Shown in pieces: positions 1 to 9,434 of a stretch of DNA of 54,438 bases. Position numbers and translations under genes: made by a program. The notes under the pieces were generated by a model. That model made no database searches. It worked only from the letters and a program-made list of their open reading frames with translations, and was not told the DNA's origin. Numbering within the stretch: the first letter of the stretch is position 1; each line of letters begins with the position of its first letter. This stretch comes from an uncultured Planctomycetaceae bacterium (lineage in GTDB: Bacteria; Planctomycetota; Planctomycetia; Planctomycetales; Planctomycetaceae), in the NCBI GenBank assembly GCA_937916515.1, contig CALFSX010000076.1, positions 1 through 54,438 of the forward strand, given 5' to 3'.

Positions 1-166
1 GTTCGAGAAATCAGTCTTGATGCAACGCTGGGCTGCGACTGCCTTATTGTCTGATATGTTATCAGCCGATCGCAAGTCTGTCACGATAACACGACTTCAC
101 GATGATGCTATATTCATAGCAATCAATTTCATGGGGGCCAATTCTGAAGGAATTCGCTTGTCTGCA

Positions 167-955
167 CTATTTGCCTGGTGAACCGCTTAGGCTGGTGGCG
201 AAGTGGGTTTTCAGGGTTCGTTCGCCGATGAGTGTGACGACGCTGAAGAAGACGACTCCCAGCAGTGTGGCGACGAAGACTGTGGCGTAGAGTTCGTCCA
301 TGTTCATGCCCTGCGATTTTTTTTGAATCATGGCACCCAGCCCCGGTTGGCCGGAACCGACAAAGAACTCGCCCACAATTGCACCTACAATGGCCGCACC
401 TCCAGCGATTCGAATGCCGCTGATCATGTAGGGCAGGGAACTGGGCAATCGCAGTTTCCAGAGTTCCTGCCACCATGTCGCCTTGTTCAGACGGAAGAGT
501 TCCAGCAGACTTGCTTCAACCTGCAGCAGTCCTGTCGTGGTGCTGGTGATGACGGGGAAGATGCTGATGATCATGGAAATCAAAGCGACGCTCAGGAACC
601 CACGTCCGAATGAAATCACAACAATAGGGGCAACGGCGATTATTGGAACGGTTTGCAGCAGGATTGCAAAGGGGTAAAAAGTCGTGCGAATTAAACGCGA
701 TTGAGAAAACCCAAACGCACAAATGACTCCCAGGATCGTACTTGCAAACAATCCCAGAATCGCAGCAGTGCTGGTCCGCATAGCTGCGTTCAGTAACTTT
801 GGAGCTTCCTTTTTAAGTGCCATCATCACTGACGTGGGAGCTGGCATTACGATTGGGGAAACACCGGTAAGCCATACGACCGCCTGCCAGCAAAAAATTG
901 CCAGCACCAGAGCGGTTAACGGAGCAATGATGGAAAGGTAAAAGCGTTGTGACAT
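167..955 (-). CDS. ABC transporter permease (SsuC/TauC/ThiX type)
   Basis: This is an inner-membrane permease of the BPD_transp_1 family, 262 aa, a usual length for SsuC/TauC/ThiX/RibX-type importers. Hydrophobic segments lie at about residues 8-31, 62-83, 94-114, 118-138, 183-200 and 224-244. The EAA-type cytoplasmic loop that docks on the ATPase lies at about 147-195 and contains PSSLPYMISGIRIAGG. It is on the same strand as and 7 nt downstream of the ATPase gene, so the two form one operon. No substrate-binding protein is in the window; it may lie beyond the left edge, downstream of this gene. The substrate (thiamine precursor, taurine/sulfonate, nitrate or riboflavin) cannot be told from sequence alone. 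The family call is sure; the substrate is open. Confidence 0.88.
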   Translation of the reverse strand: MSQRFYLSIIAPLTALVLAIFCWQAVVWLTGVSPIVMPAPTSVMMALKKEAPKLLNAAMRTSTAAILGLFASTILGVICAFGFSQSRLIRTTFYPFAILLQTVPIIAVAPIVVISFGRGFLSVALISMIISIFPVITSTTTGLLQVEASLLELFRLNKATWWQELWKLRLPSSLPYMISGIRIAGGAAIVGAIVGEFFVGSGQPGLGAMIQKKSQGMNMDELYATVFVATLLGVVFFSVVTLIGERTLKTHFATSLSGSPGK

Positions 956-962
956 TGGGGGC

Positions 963-1793
963 TTAACCGAATTGTCCTGCGGCGGCCGCTGACCTTAGTG
1001 CATCGGTGACTTCAGCAACGGCAGAATGAAATTGAGGCGTGTTCCGCAGCTGACCACTGCGTTCTGCTGTCAGGTTGATCTTCAGGTCTTTGTGAATTGT
1101 TGACGGTCGATTCCCCAGAACCAATACTCGATCGCTCATGAAGACTGCTTCGGCGATATTGTGCGTTACCAGCACTGTCGTTAATGCCTGGGCTGCATGG
1201 ATTCTGCGAACGTCTTCTTCAAGCTGCATTCGTAATAAATCGTCGAGTGCAGAAAATGGTTCGTCCATCAGCAACAGGTTGGGGTCTCGGACCAAAGCTC
1301 GCGCCAATGAAATTCGCATTTGCATGCCACCGGATAGAGCGGACGCTTGTTTCACCTTGTCTGCGGTTGTTAGTCCAACCAGCTGGAACAATTCGTCAAT
1401 GCGATCGCTGCTGATTTGTGTCGGCTGCGTGCCAAGTTCGGACGGTAGTCGGACATTGCCTTCGGCTGTTCGCCAGGGCACAAGATTCGCACTCTGAAAG
1501 ACCATGCCCGTGGCAGCTGGCGAACTGCTATCGGACGACGGCGACTTTACTGTACCTGAGGTTGGTTGAGTAAGGCCGGCGATTAAGCGTAACAAAGTCG
1601 ATTTGCCGCTGCCTGAAGCTCCCACGACACTGACGAAATCGCCGCTGTGAATGGTCAGGTTTTGAACCTGCAACACGATTGGTGATGAAGTGTTGAATCG
1701 AACGGAAACGTCATGCAGCTCAGCAATAGAGACTTTCGTGTCGATGGAATTCGTCACGAGATAATCGGCCATAAAAAGGATGCGAGAAATCAC
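963..1793 (-). CDS. ABC transporter ATP-binding protein (SsuB/TauB type)
   Basis: Cytoplasmic ATPase, 276 aa, that powers the neighbouring permease. Walker A GASGSGKST is at residues 58-66, the Q-loop glutamine at about 100, the signature LSGGM at 153-157, Walker B LLLMDEP at 173-179 and the switch histidine at 211, so every catalytic element is present. The order and spacing fit the nitrate/sulfonate/taurine branch. The first seven residues are doubtful: Met8 (position 1772) is an alternative start, since the ABC fold begins only near residue 21. Upstream lies a palindrome-rich gap separating it from the isochorismatase-ThuA gene, so it is probably the first gene of its own transcript. Confidence 0.9.
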   Translation of the reverse strand: MISRILFMADYLVTNSIDTKVSIAELHDVSVRFNTSSPIVLQVQNLTIHSGDFVSVVGASGSGKSTLLRLIAGLTQPTSGTVKSPSSDSSSPAATGMVFQSANLVPWRTAEGNVRLPSELGTQPTQISSDRIDELFQLVGLTTADKVKQASALSGGMQMRISLARALVRDPNLLLMDEPFSALDDLLRMQLEEDVRRIHAAQALTTVLVTHNIAEAVFMSDRVLVLGNRPSTIHKDLKINLTAERSGQLRNTPQFHSAVAEVTDALRSAAAAGQFG

Positions 1794-1807
1794 CTGCAGG
1801 CTGCAGT

Positions 1808-1866
1808 TGTAGTCTTAGCAGACTACATACCGAAAGCCAGATTTCAATCTGGCGAAGCCACCGGCT
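1808..1866. repeat. Cluster of three short palindromes
   Basis: Three perfect inverted repeats sit back to back between two minus-strand genes: TGTAGTC/GACTACA with a 6-nt loop (1808-1827), GCCAGAT/ATCTGGC with a 4-nt loop (1836-1853), and AGCC/GGCT with a 3-nt loop (1856-1866). No T-run follows any of them on the minus strand, so they are not classic intrinsic terminators. They could stabilise the mRNA end of the isochorismatase-ThuA gene or be dispersed planctomycete intergenic repeats. Confidence 0.55.
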
Positions 1867-3439
1867 ACTTTTCGTTAGCGGCTTCCTTGTTTTTGGCGAT
1901 GTACTTCAGGGCGTTTTTTAGAAATGTTGCAAAGTGAACGTTTTGGAAGTCGTCGATGTGTCCCAGCGACGTGTAGAAGCTGATGCCGCCGTCGCTTCGC
2001 CGGTTGAACCATGCCACTGGTTCGGGCGATTGGCTTGGTATTGTTCCCGTCAGAATAGTATCGGCTGTTTCAGCAAGCGGGCTGACCACGTACAGCGAAC
2101 CGTTGCCGACCAGTTGCGATGTGTCAACATCGTTGAACAACGCTTGTTTCAGGTCTTTGTTAAGGTCTGCAACAGTGATCGCTGTTTTCGGACCTGCTTT
2201 GTGATGATTGGAATAGTTCCCACCGAAAACCTGTTTGTCGAATTCCGGCCAGTCAGCCAGACCTTCAGGGGCCGGTTTTTCTCGCAGACAAAACGCGTGG
2301 CTTGCCGTGCGAATTCCAACCACCGGCTTACCAGATGCGACGAACTCTCTGACGAATTTAAGCTGGGCTTCCGGCAATGTTCGGCGACGGACGCTCACAA
2401 ACAGCACGTCTGCGTTGGCGACAGTATCGATGCCCGGGAGGTTGTTGGCTTCGTTAGCGTCATCCCAGACAAAGCTGACTCGGAAATCGTGTCCCAGTTG
2501 CTCACGGGCAAACTTTGGCAGTGATTCGTTCGTTTGGTATTCTTTTTCGGCGCACAGCACGACAAGGTGTTTGCGATCGTCTTTCGCAAAGCGGAACTCT
2601 TCACCGCCGATCAGGTCGGTGCTTAAAATAGTTGGGCACCAGTGCTTTTCGATGTGTTCGACAACCAGGTCCGTGCCGGTGAAATGGCTGACGAATGGAG
2701 CCATTCCGGGGTTGTACATGGTGTCAGTCATGTCTCGCATCAGGACCACGTTTTGTCCCTGCTGCACCATTTGCCGAATCGAAAACGGGCGACCGAGCAC
2801 GCACATGTTTGTGTGAACTCCCATGACGATGACGTTGGTGATTCCTTTCTGCTTCAACAGATAAAACGCTTCAGCGCTATCTGTGATTGCATCGTTCGCA
2901 GCGATCTCGATGGCGGGGTGCTGACGACTCCATGCTTTGAAACTTTTTATTGGGGTGTCACAGTCGCAGCCTCCATCAGAATCATCAATGGGCAAGGTTG
3001 CACCTTCAACCGTCTTGTCCAGATGACACCATCGTTGCAGGGGGATCGTTGTTTCGACGACCGGCGCCGACTGAGCCAGCTTTCTTTGAGGCGTATCTTT
3101 ATAGAAGTCCAGCGTGTCGCTGGGGCAGTGGATAATGAGTGCTCCACGTTTTCGAGCTGCCTTGATGACTTCATTCATCCTCGGTGCCATCTGGCCGACT
3201 CGTTCTGTCGCCTGCGGGCACCAGTGTTTATCCCACATGTCGCAGACCACGATTGCCGTTTCCGATGCCTTCCACGTGGCGGGCGCAGTCGTGGTGTGCC
3301 AGCGTCCGCTTTCACTGGCGGTTTCGGACCGCTGACGGACGTGCAACCGGAGGTCGTTGTCGTTGCAACGGGCCTGCGTCGTACTTAGCAGGGCTACGCC
3401 GATGGAGAGCCACGTTAAACGGTTAAGTCGCGCCAACAT
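1865..3439 (-). CDS. Secreted isochorismatase-like / ThuA-like fusion protein
   Basis: 524 aa with an N-terminal signal peptide (about residues 1-24, hydrophobic core LSIGVALL), so probably exported. Residues about 58-260 read as a cysteine-hydrolase (isochorismatase-like) domain: strand TAIVVCDMWD carries the catalytic Asp (about 67) and GVHTNMCVLGRP the nucleophilic Cys (about 213). Residues about 280-520 read as a ThuA-like, glutamine-amidotransferase-fold domain with VVGIRTASHAF and the motif GGNYSNHH. ThuA-like domains are abundant in planctomycetes and linked to sugar catabolism; the activity of this fusion is unknown. It lies downstream of the sulfatase and DUF6807 genes on the same strand (45-nt gap), so it probably belongs to that catabolic operon. 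The domain calls are firm; the substrate is unknown. Confidence 0.82.
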   Translation of the reverse strand: MLARLNRLTWLSIGVALLSTTQARCNDNDLRLHVRQRSETASESGRWHTTTAPATWKASETAIVVCDMWDKHWCPQATERVGQMAPRMNEVIKAARKRGALIIHCPSDTLDFYKDTPQRKLAQSAPVVETTIPLQRWCHLDKTVEGATLPIDDSDGGCDCDTPIKSFKAWSRQHPAIEIAANDAITDSAEAFYLLKQKGITNVIVMGVHTNMCVLGRPFSIRQMVQQGQNVVLMRDMTDTMYNPGMAPFVSHFTGTDLVVEHIEKHWCPTILSTDLIGGEEFRFAKDDRKHLVVLCAEKEYQTNESLPKFAREQLGHDFRVSFVWDDANEANNLPGIDTVANADVLFVSVRRRTLPEAQLKFVREFVASGKPVVGIRTASHAFCLREKPAPEGLADWPEFDKQVFGGNYSNHHKAGPKTAITVADLNKDLKQALFNDVDTSQLVGNGSLYVVSPLAETADTILTGTIPSQSPEPVAWFNRRSDGGISFYTSLGHIDDFQNVHFATFLKNALKYIAKNKEAANEK

Positions 3440-3483
3440 AATGGATGCCTATCGTTGCGGGTTTCTGAGGTCAGGTTGAAGCA

Positions 3484-4962
3484 CTAATCTGCAGGGGGCC
3501 ATGCAGGCGAGTCGTTGACCAGATCGCGATAGCCTGCTTCGATGGCATTCACCAGCTGGGTTTCTTCTGCGATTCCGCGGCCAGCCAGGTTTTGGGTTTC
3601 ACCCGGATCAGTGCTGATGTTGTAGATTTCGAAGTTTGTGAGAGTGGCGGCTTTGGCTGCGGCAAGCGTTGCTGGTGTCAGGTTTTCTGTTCTTGGTAAG
3701 TCGCCACCGTTCAGGCGGGCCAGCACTTTCCACTGGTCGTGCCTTAACGCGACGCGGGCATCATTGATACCGTTATAATAGGTCCACACCAACGGCTTTG
3801 TGCGTTCTGCGGCCGTGCCTGTTTCGAAGAGTGATGCCAGGCTTATTCCGTCAAGGCTTCTGTTTGCTGGCAGCGGGGTTTGGGCGAGACTGCAGGCTGT
3901 TGGAAGCAGGTCCAGCGCTGAGCCGACTGTGTCTGTGACCTGGCCGGGCTTGATGCCATTCGGCCAATTGAAGATTCCGGCGACGTGGAAGCCACCGTCG
4001 TGAGTGTGCAGCTTCATGCCTCGCAAATGAGCCGTACTGCCCCAGCTGCGATTCGCGCTGCGGTATCGGTTGTGTGTTTCCGGACCGTTGTCTGCCGTGA
4101 ACACGATCAGCGTGTTGTCTCGGACCTTCAGCTTCTGCAAAGCCTTAACCAGTTTGCCGACGGCCAGATCCACGTTATGTACGTTGGCGTAGTACTGAGC
4201 CTGATCTGTGTCGAAGGTGACGTTTTTGTATTGTTCCACCAGTTCCGGGGGAGACGCTACGGGTTCATGAGGTTCGTGAAACGCCAGGTAAACGAAGAAC
4301 GGCTGGTCAGGATTTCCTTTAACGTGTTGCGTTGTCCAGTTGATGGCTTCGTCTGCGGCGATCTGGCAGCTGAAGCCTTCGATTTTGCCAACCGTTGTTC
4401 CATTACGAACGTAGTTGGTGGGGTTTTCGTGAGACGGCGCTGCATTGTTTTGCGTGGCAAACCAGTGGTCGAAACCGGCGTCGTCCGGTTGAGGCTGCTT
4501 GTCGCTGTTGAATGCGGCGTTGCAGTGCCACTTGCCGGACATGCAGGTGGCATAGCCTGCATTCTTCAATACATGAGCGATTGTTGTTTCAGACGCCTTC
4601 ATGTGAACCTGCTCTCTGGCGTCCGCTTTCGCCTTTCCGGATGGTGGAATCCAGTCGTACACGCCTGCTCTGTTTGGACTGCGACCGGTCAACAGTCCGA
4701 CTCGCGATGGAGAACACACGGGGGCTGTTGAGTAGAAGTTTGTGAATCGCAAACCTTCGTTGGCCAGCTTATCCAAGTTGGCTGTTTGAATGTGCGGATG
4801 GCCGTAAATGCCGAGATCTCCGTAACCAAGATCGTCGCAAAGAATGACGACCATATTCGGGCGGTCGTCAGCCGTGGCGACTGATGTGCAGGATGACCAA
4901 ATCGCGGCAATCGCCACAACGGCAAAACGGAATCGATTCAATTGCTTCATCGTAATTCTCAA
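3484..4962 (-). CDS. Secreted type I sulfatase
   Basis: 492 aa formylglycine-dependent sulfatase that removes sulfate esters, probably from algal or animal polysaccharides. A signal peptide covers about residues 10-31. The metal-binding pair DD is at 43-44, and the formylglycine motif C-S-P-S-R is at residues 83-87, followed by the usual helix VGLLTGRSPNRAG. Further metal site elements include the TADNGPE motif. Met5 (position 4950) is an alternative start and the likelier one, since MKQLNRF precedes the hydrophobic stretch directly. It lies between the DUF6807 gene upstream (39-nt gap) and the isochorismatase-ThuA gene downstream, consistent with one degradative operon on the minus strand. 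Confidence 0.92.
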   Translation of the reverse strand: MRITMKQLNRFRFAVVAIAAIWSSCTSVATADDRPNMVVILCDDLGYGDLGIYGHPHIQTANLDKLANEGLRFTNFYSTAPVCSPSRVGLLTGRSPNRAGVYDWIPPSGKAKADAREQVHMKASETTIAHVLKNAGYATCMSGKWHCNAAFNSDKQPQPDDAGFDHWFATQNNAAPSHENPTNYVRNGTTVGKIEGFSCQIAADEAINWTTQHVKGNPDQPFFVYLAFHEPHEPVASPPELVEQYKNVTFDTDQAQYYANVHNVDLAVGKLVKALQKLKVRDNTLIVFTADNGPETHNRYRSANRSWGSTAHLRGMKLHTHDGGFHVAGIFNWPNGIKPGQVTDTVGSALDLLPTACSLAQTPLPANRSLDGISLASLFETGTAAERTKPLVWTYYNGINDARVALRHDQWKVLARLNGGDLPRTENLTPATLAAAKAATLTNFEIYNISTDPGETQNLAGRGIAEETQLVNAIEAGYRDLVNDSPAWPPAD

Positions 4963-5001
4963 CAGGCTCGTGTACGTTGGCAGGGCAGGGATGCGGGCGA
5001 A

Positions 5002-5943
5002 TCAGTTTTCTGTAACTTTCAGAAACTGCTGGTAAGCGTCGGCAACTTTTCCTGTTTCTGTGTCACCGTTGTGTACAAACATCGCGTAGGTAAGTTTCAA
5101 CGGTTCTTTGTCCGGTGAAATTGTGACGGGCGATGCTGGCTCTGTTTTGTTGCTGTAGGCGTGAGGTCCGAACGGGCTGATTGAAAACAGTCCATAGCTG
5201 CGAACGTGATAGCGTGACTGTCGGAAGTTGCTGGGATGGTCCATTAATGCGATGCCGCATGTTGAGTCACCCACCTGCCCATAATAGTCAATCCATGGCG
5301 ATGGTTTGCCCCAGCATTCTTTTTCGCCTTTCAGGCCTTCCGCGTTGACGATGTGTCCGCCTTGCATTTCTCGCATGGTGTGAGCGATGCGAACGGCGAA
5401 GAAACCTTCTTTGGTGTCATAGACGGTAACGTCTTTGTCGATGGCTGCCAGTTCAATATGATAGGTCACCAGTCGTGATGGGTAAAACGTGGCCATCGTT
5501 GTTTCCTTCAGCAGCGGCTTGTCGTCCTGCATCCATGTGTTGTGGATTGTCAGTCGCCCTGAATGATCCTGGTTTGTTGCATATTCAATTTTGTTAGAAA
5601 CGATCTTCGCTTTTTCGTGCCAGAAGTTGAGCTTTTCGTCATTGACCGAATCTACTGAAACCCAGACACCTTTGTGATGAAAGTGGTCGGTTCCTTCTTT
5701 GGAACTTCCCTGCTCCTTTTCCGTTGGAATAATGTCTCGCAGGATGTTGGTGCCATCCGGGGCGCTGACGGGAAATAGAAACGGCTTGTTCCAGTTCTTG
5801 CCATGGTTCATTACAGCGAAAACGTTCTCGCCGATCAGCACTTCCACGTGTTCGCTGTCTTTGTCGCGAAAAGTGACTTCCTGAATTGACTGAGCTGACA
5901 CGGAAGCGATCACGGTTGCGAGTAGCAAAAACTGTTTCATCAA
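5002..5943 (-). CDS. DUF6807 (PmoA-like) secreted protein
   Basis: 313 aa with a short signal peptide (residues about 1-18). The family motifs are plain: DHFHHKGVWVS near residue 87, GKPSPWIDYYG, then DHPSNFRQSRYHVRSYG and SPFGPHAYSN. These belong to DUF6807, often named PmoA or methane-oxygenase PmoA-like, although the planctomycete members have nothing to do with particulate methane monooxygenase. The fold is thought to be a beta-sandwich like galactose mutarotases; the function is not established. It is the first gene of the minus-strand run with sulfatase and isochorismatase-ThuA, which suggests a role in sugar catabolism. Confidence 0.82.
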   Translation of the reverse strand: MMKQFLLLATVIASVSAQSIQEVTFRDKDSEHVEVLIGENVFAVMNHGKNWNKPFLFPVSAPDGTNILRDIIPTEKEQGSSKEGTDHFHHKGVWVSVDSVNDEKLNFWHEKAKIVSNKIEYATNQDHSGRLTIHNTWMQDDKPLLKETTMATFYPSRLVTYHIELAAIDKDVTVYDTKEGFFAVRIAHTMREMQGGHIVNAEGLKGEKECWGKPSPWIDYYGQVGDSTCGIALMDHPSNFRQSRYHVRSYGLFSISPFGPHAYSNKTEPASPVTISPDKEPLKLTYAMFVHNGDTETGKVADAYQQFLKVTEN

Positions 5944-6342
5944 TGGATGGCCTTTAAGAAAATCGATTCGCGATCCCTGCCATGGGGCTGATCACGAAGA
6001 ATTGTGGTGGGGAAACTGGCTGGTGACAAACTTGCCGCCAATCCGAAACCGGGCGCCAAACGCCGCAAGTATTCGAATTTTGGAGACTTCAACAACAGCA
6101 ATGCTACTGCAGGACTTTCATGGATGCCACAAACCTGCCAAGTTCGGTGATGACTTGGTTGGGCATCCTGGAATAGAATGCCAAATGTTACCGGCAGTTC
6201 AGCGAACTGACCTGGTTGCCACGCCCGGAGCATGTTTCATTTGCCGCCATTTTTTGATCTGGCGCGAAATCAAGCTTTGTAAAATTAGAGTGTGGGAAGA
6301 ATTCTCTGCGAAGCGTAAATCCACTTTTTAGACTTCAGGGCC
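5944..6342. other. Divergent intergenic region, no gene seen
   Basis: About 400 nt between the minus-strand DUF6807 gene and the plus-strand AsmA-like gene, so promoters of both must lie here. Short open frames on both strands have no recognisable domain and no good start context. A weak TAAAAT box near 6280 could serve the rightward gene. Nothing else was identified. Confidence 0.4.
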
Positions 6343-7743
6343 ATGGATACGGAAAAAACGGACAATCCCAGGACTCGACCGCCAGCCGTTCCCAGGTGGA
6401 GACGGGCGTTTGTGGCGTCGTCTGTGCTGGGCGGGATGCTGTTTTCCGGGACCGTGATTCTGCCCATTGCGGTCATGAAATCCACGTATCGCGACAGCGT
6501 GTTGAATGATCGGTTGGAGAAATTCGGGCTGACTGCCACGTCAGGAGCCGGGGCGGGCAGTTGGTTTACACCCATAGAATATGAAAACGTCAGCATTTCT
6601 GACGAATCGGGGCGCGTTCAACTAACCGTGAAAGCGGTTCGGACGTCGCAGTCGGCGTTTGGGTTTCTGGCAAACGGTGGAGATTTGGGAAAAATCACCA
6701 TTGTGCAGCCTTCGCTCACGGTGACTCTGGATGAAAACGGGAACCTGCCTCTGAACGTTATTCAGGAATCCGAACAGGCCGCCAAGCCTGACGTGCAGTT
6801 CGAAATTCAGAATGCCGCACTTGTTTTGAAGTCTGACTATCGCGAATTGCCGTACATCGATCTGGCGGACGTCGATATCGAAGGATCGGTTGAAACGACG
6901 GAAGCCGGGCGTTGGCTAATAATCAACCCGGTTCAGATTTTTGATCATGAACCACTGTCTGAATCTCATACGGAGCAGAATCTGGCGTTGATTGCTCCCG
7001 TTTTGTCGCAATCGACGGCGTTGTCCGGCCAAGTTTCGGTTCGGCTGGAATCAATGGCGGTCCGGTTGGACGCTGATCCGGTTTCGCCATTTCCGATTCG
7101 TGGTACGGCCGTGTTTCATGAAGTTAATGCGCAGCTGAAGAAGCAGTGGGCTTCAGAAATCAGCCGCATGCTGGGGCAGATCGCCGGACAAAGTGTGCCG
7201 AATCGACTGCAGATTGCCAGAGATTCCGCTGTCGCGTTCAGTGTGGATGCGCTGGGGATCCATCACAATGGTTTAGTGTTTTTGCTGCCCGACATGGCTG
7301 CTCGAATGCGTATTGAATCGTCCGGAGTTGTCGGTTTGGACGAAACTCTTGATCTTGCCCTGGCGTTGCAGTTTGCGCCTGCTTCCCCAACTGGTGGCTT
7401 GATGTCGATGTTGTCAAAAGTGGTCCGCAATCCATTCCAGTTGCAGATTAAGGGAACGGTGGCTGAGCCTAAGCTGATCACACCTCCCGGCTTTTCGTTA
7501 GTCGATCAGATGGCGCTAAGTGCTGATCCCGAAGGTTTCACTCCGGAGCCGCCTCCGGTTTCTGATGCCGTCATGAATTTGATCGGAGACGTGTCTTCGT
7601 CACCACCTGGAACGCCGCCTGCGGACTTGTCGGGGGGGATTTTGGGACTGATTCGGTCGATTCAGAAAGCTCGTGAAGATGCTCCGCCCCGTGAAAAGCC
7701 AGTTCGACGGAAAAAGCTTCGTAAGGGCGACTTGCCGGAATAG
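6343..7743 (+). CDS. AsmA-like single-span membrane protein
   Basis: 466 aa. A proline/arginine-rich cytoplasmic leader (residues 1-24) precedes one membrane span at about 25-47 (SSVLGGMLFSGTVILPIAV). The rest is a long periplasmic region rich in beta strands, with repeated phrases such as YENVSISDESGRVQL and LGKITIVQPSLTVTL. That pattern is typical of AsmA/DUF748-type proteins, which form elongated lipid-transport or envelope-bridging structures. The C-terminal 60 residues are proline-rich and then basic (RRKKLRKGD). No catalytic motif is seen. It stands alone on the plus strand, about 450 nt before the polysaccharide export genes. The envelope role is inferred from architecture only. Confidence 0.55.
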   Translation: MDTEKTDNPRTRPPAVPRWRRAFVASSVLGGMLFSGTVILPIAVMKSTYRDSVLNDRLEKFGLTATSGAGAGSWFTPIEYENVSISDESGRVQLTVKAVRTSQSAFGFLANGGDLGKITIVQPSLTVTLDENGNLPLNVIQESEQAAKPDVQFEIQNAALVLKSDYRELPYIDLADVDIEGSVETTEAGRWLIINPVQIFDHEPLSESHTEQNLALIAPVLSQSTALSGQVSVRLESMAVRLDADPVSPFPIRGTAVFHEVNAQLKKQWASEISRMLGQIAGQSVPNRLQIARDSAVAFSVDALGIHHNGLVFLLPDMAARMRIESSGVVGLDETLDLALALQFAPASPTGGLMSMLSKVVRNPFQLQIKGTVAEPKLITPPGFSLVDQMALSADPEGFTPEPPPVSDAVMNLIGDVSSSPPGTPPADLSGGILGLIRSIQKAREDAPPREKPVRRKKLRKGDLPE

Positions 7744-8193
7744 TTGCGGCTGCCCAGTGCTTAATGGTTCGTTTGCCTGTGGTGGGAATGCAAGCGTGGC
7801 ATAGTTGTTGCCTGTTACTGCCGCTGTTCTTGACGTTGTCTTCTCGGAATCAGGCTGTTGCCGTGTCGGTTCTCGGAAGTTTGCATCGCGTTCTGCAGAT
7901 ATTGCCGCTTGGCTGAAGCGGTGAAGCATGTTTTGCTCCTTTGCGTCGTGCTGGATGCGTGATTCGTCTTGACCCGTTTTCGTGAATTCAAATAGAACGT
8001 CAACAATGCCGCCGATCTCAAGGCCGCATCACTCCAAATACTCCTCTCAACAATTGCTTCCCGTCTCAATTGGGCATCATTGCCTTCCCATCCTCTCTCA
8101 CTACATTTGATCCGTGTTCACAATGGCTTCTGTGCTGTCCATTAATGGCAGAAGTATCGGTGTGGCTACGTGTCTGAATGGGCTTACTTCCAG
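7744..8193 (+). promoter_or_regulatory. Intergenic region upstream of the polysaccharide export genes
   Basis: No convincing gene. A perfect 6-bp hairpin CCGCTT/AAGCGG (7905-7921) could mark the end of the AsmA-like transcript, though it lacks a following T-run. A candidate sigma-70 promoter TTGACC (7969-7974) and TAGAAC (7993-7998), 18-nt spacer, points toward the export operon, leaving a leader of about 190 nt. Both calls are by eye and weak. Confidence 0.3.
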
Positions 8194-9300
8194 ATGACCA
8201 ATCAAAACTCTGGATCCAAATTTCTCCGCGTCAGCGCACAACTGCTGCTGGTGCTGGTGATTTCCGGGTGTCAGACATCCAGAAATTATTATCGCGCTGA
8301 ATCGATCCCCAAGGGGCTTGCCGTTATTCCTCAGGCAAATCCTCAGGAAGTTGATTTAACGCGACTTGCAAGCGTGTCTGGAAGCAGCGAAATGATCGGC
8401 CCTGGCGACCTGCTGAATGTCGCGATCGCGGCTGGCCTGGGCAAAGACGATCTTGTGGAAAGAACGGCTCGGGTGGGCAGTGATGGCTTTGCTCCGATAC
8501 CCGGAATTGGTCGAGTCGAACTGGCTGGGAACGAGCCTCAAGGTGCGGAAGCCCTGATTCGCATGGAAGCGGTTAACAAAGGGCTGTACCTGAATCCCAC
8601 TGTAACTGTCTCAGTCGTTCAAAAGAAGATGAACCGTATCCGAGTGATTGGTGCGGTGAAAGAACCTCAGATTTATGAACTTCCGCCAAACGCCAGCGAC
8701 GTTGTTTCTGCCATTGCAGCGGCAGGTGGACTGGCTGATAACGCGGGCGAAAATGTCGAGATTCGCAATCCCAAGCGAGGCGGTTCAGTGCAGCGGCCAT
8801 CGGTTGCTGGAGGTTCCAATTTGCCATATTCCACTGTCAGCGATTCCACTGAGGTCAGTGGCGATGGCATGAATTCCTACAGCATTAACCTGATTTCGGC
8901 GTCAGTGTCGGGAACCAACAGCTACAACATTCAGGATGGTGGCGTAGTGATGGTTGAAAAACGCGATCCGGCTCCGCTGCAGGTTACCGGTTTGGTGAAT
9001 AAGCCGGACACTTACGACTATCCCATCGGCAAGCCGTTAACGGTGCTGGGGGCAATTTCCAAGGCTGGCGGATTAAGCAATCAATTAGCGGACAAGGTGT
9101 TTGTGATACGTCCGTTGGCGAATCCCGGTGATCGCGCCCTAATCGAAGTCAGCCTTCGCAAAGCAAAACGAAATCCGAAGTCAGATCTTGTGCTGGGACC
9201 TGGGGATATTGTTTCTGTTGAGCAAACGGCTGGAACAGTCTTCCTGGAAGCATTGCAGCTAATTCGAGTCGGCATCACGGGTTCGGCTGGAATCTTTTAA
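8194..9300 (+). CDS. Polysaccharide export lipoprotein (Wza/SLBB family)
   Basis: Outer-membrane export channel subunit of the Wza type. The start is taken at ATG 8194 (an in-frame GTG lies at 8170) because this gives a clean lipoprotein signal: hydrophobic QLLLVLVISGC with the lipobox Cys at residue 26. The protein is 368 aa. The poly_export domain starts near GPGDLLNVAI, and two SLBB repeats follow, around RIRVIGAVKEPQIYEL and LQVTGLVNKPDTYDYP. The spacing and size match the family. The tyrosine autokinase gene follows 134 nt downstream, the usual partner. It probably guides surface polysaccharide across the outer membrane. Confidence 0.9.
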   Translation: MTNQNSGSKFLRVSAQLLLVLVISGCQTSRNYYRAESIPKGLAVIPQANPQEVDLTRLASVSGSSEMIGPGDLLNVAIAAGLGKDDLVERTARVGSDGFAPIPGIGRVELAGNEPQGAEALIRMEAVNKGLYLNPTVTVSVVQKKMNRIRVIGAVKEPQIYELPPNASDVVSAIAAAGGLADNAGENVEIRNPKRGGSVQRPSVAGGSNLPYSTVSDSTEVSGDGMNSYSINLISASVSGTNSYNIQDGGVVMVEKRDPAPLQVTGLVNKPDTYDYPIGKPLTVLGAISKAGGLSNQLADKVFVIRPLANPGDRALIEVSLRKAKRNPKSDLVLGPGDIVSVEQTAGTVFLEALQLIRVGITGSAGIF

Positions 9301-9434
9301 CAAAGCGGTGAGTCGGGCCAATGGAGCTGACGTTCGGAAACGTTCCGTTGTCAGATCTGGAAACCTGACTCAATGCGAACAGTTTGATTCAGTAAGAACT
9401 TTAACCTGATAAACGCGGCAGGAAGCCGAGCTTT

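Noticed and set aside
2642-3388. Long open frame antisense to the isochorismatase-ThuA gene
   Set aside because: No domain, Cys/His-rich random composition, fully inside a clearly coding region on the other strand. The same holds for long antisense frames at 3985-4731, 15101-15838, 29015-29908, 43562-44308 and 48164-48940.
6002-6331. 109-codon plus-strand frame in the 5.9-6.3 kb gap
   Set aside because: No domain, no ribosome-binding site, unusual composition; promoters of the flanking genes must lie here.
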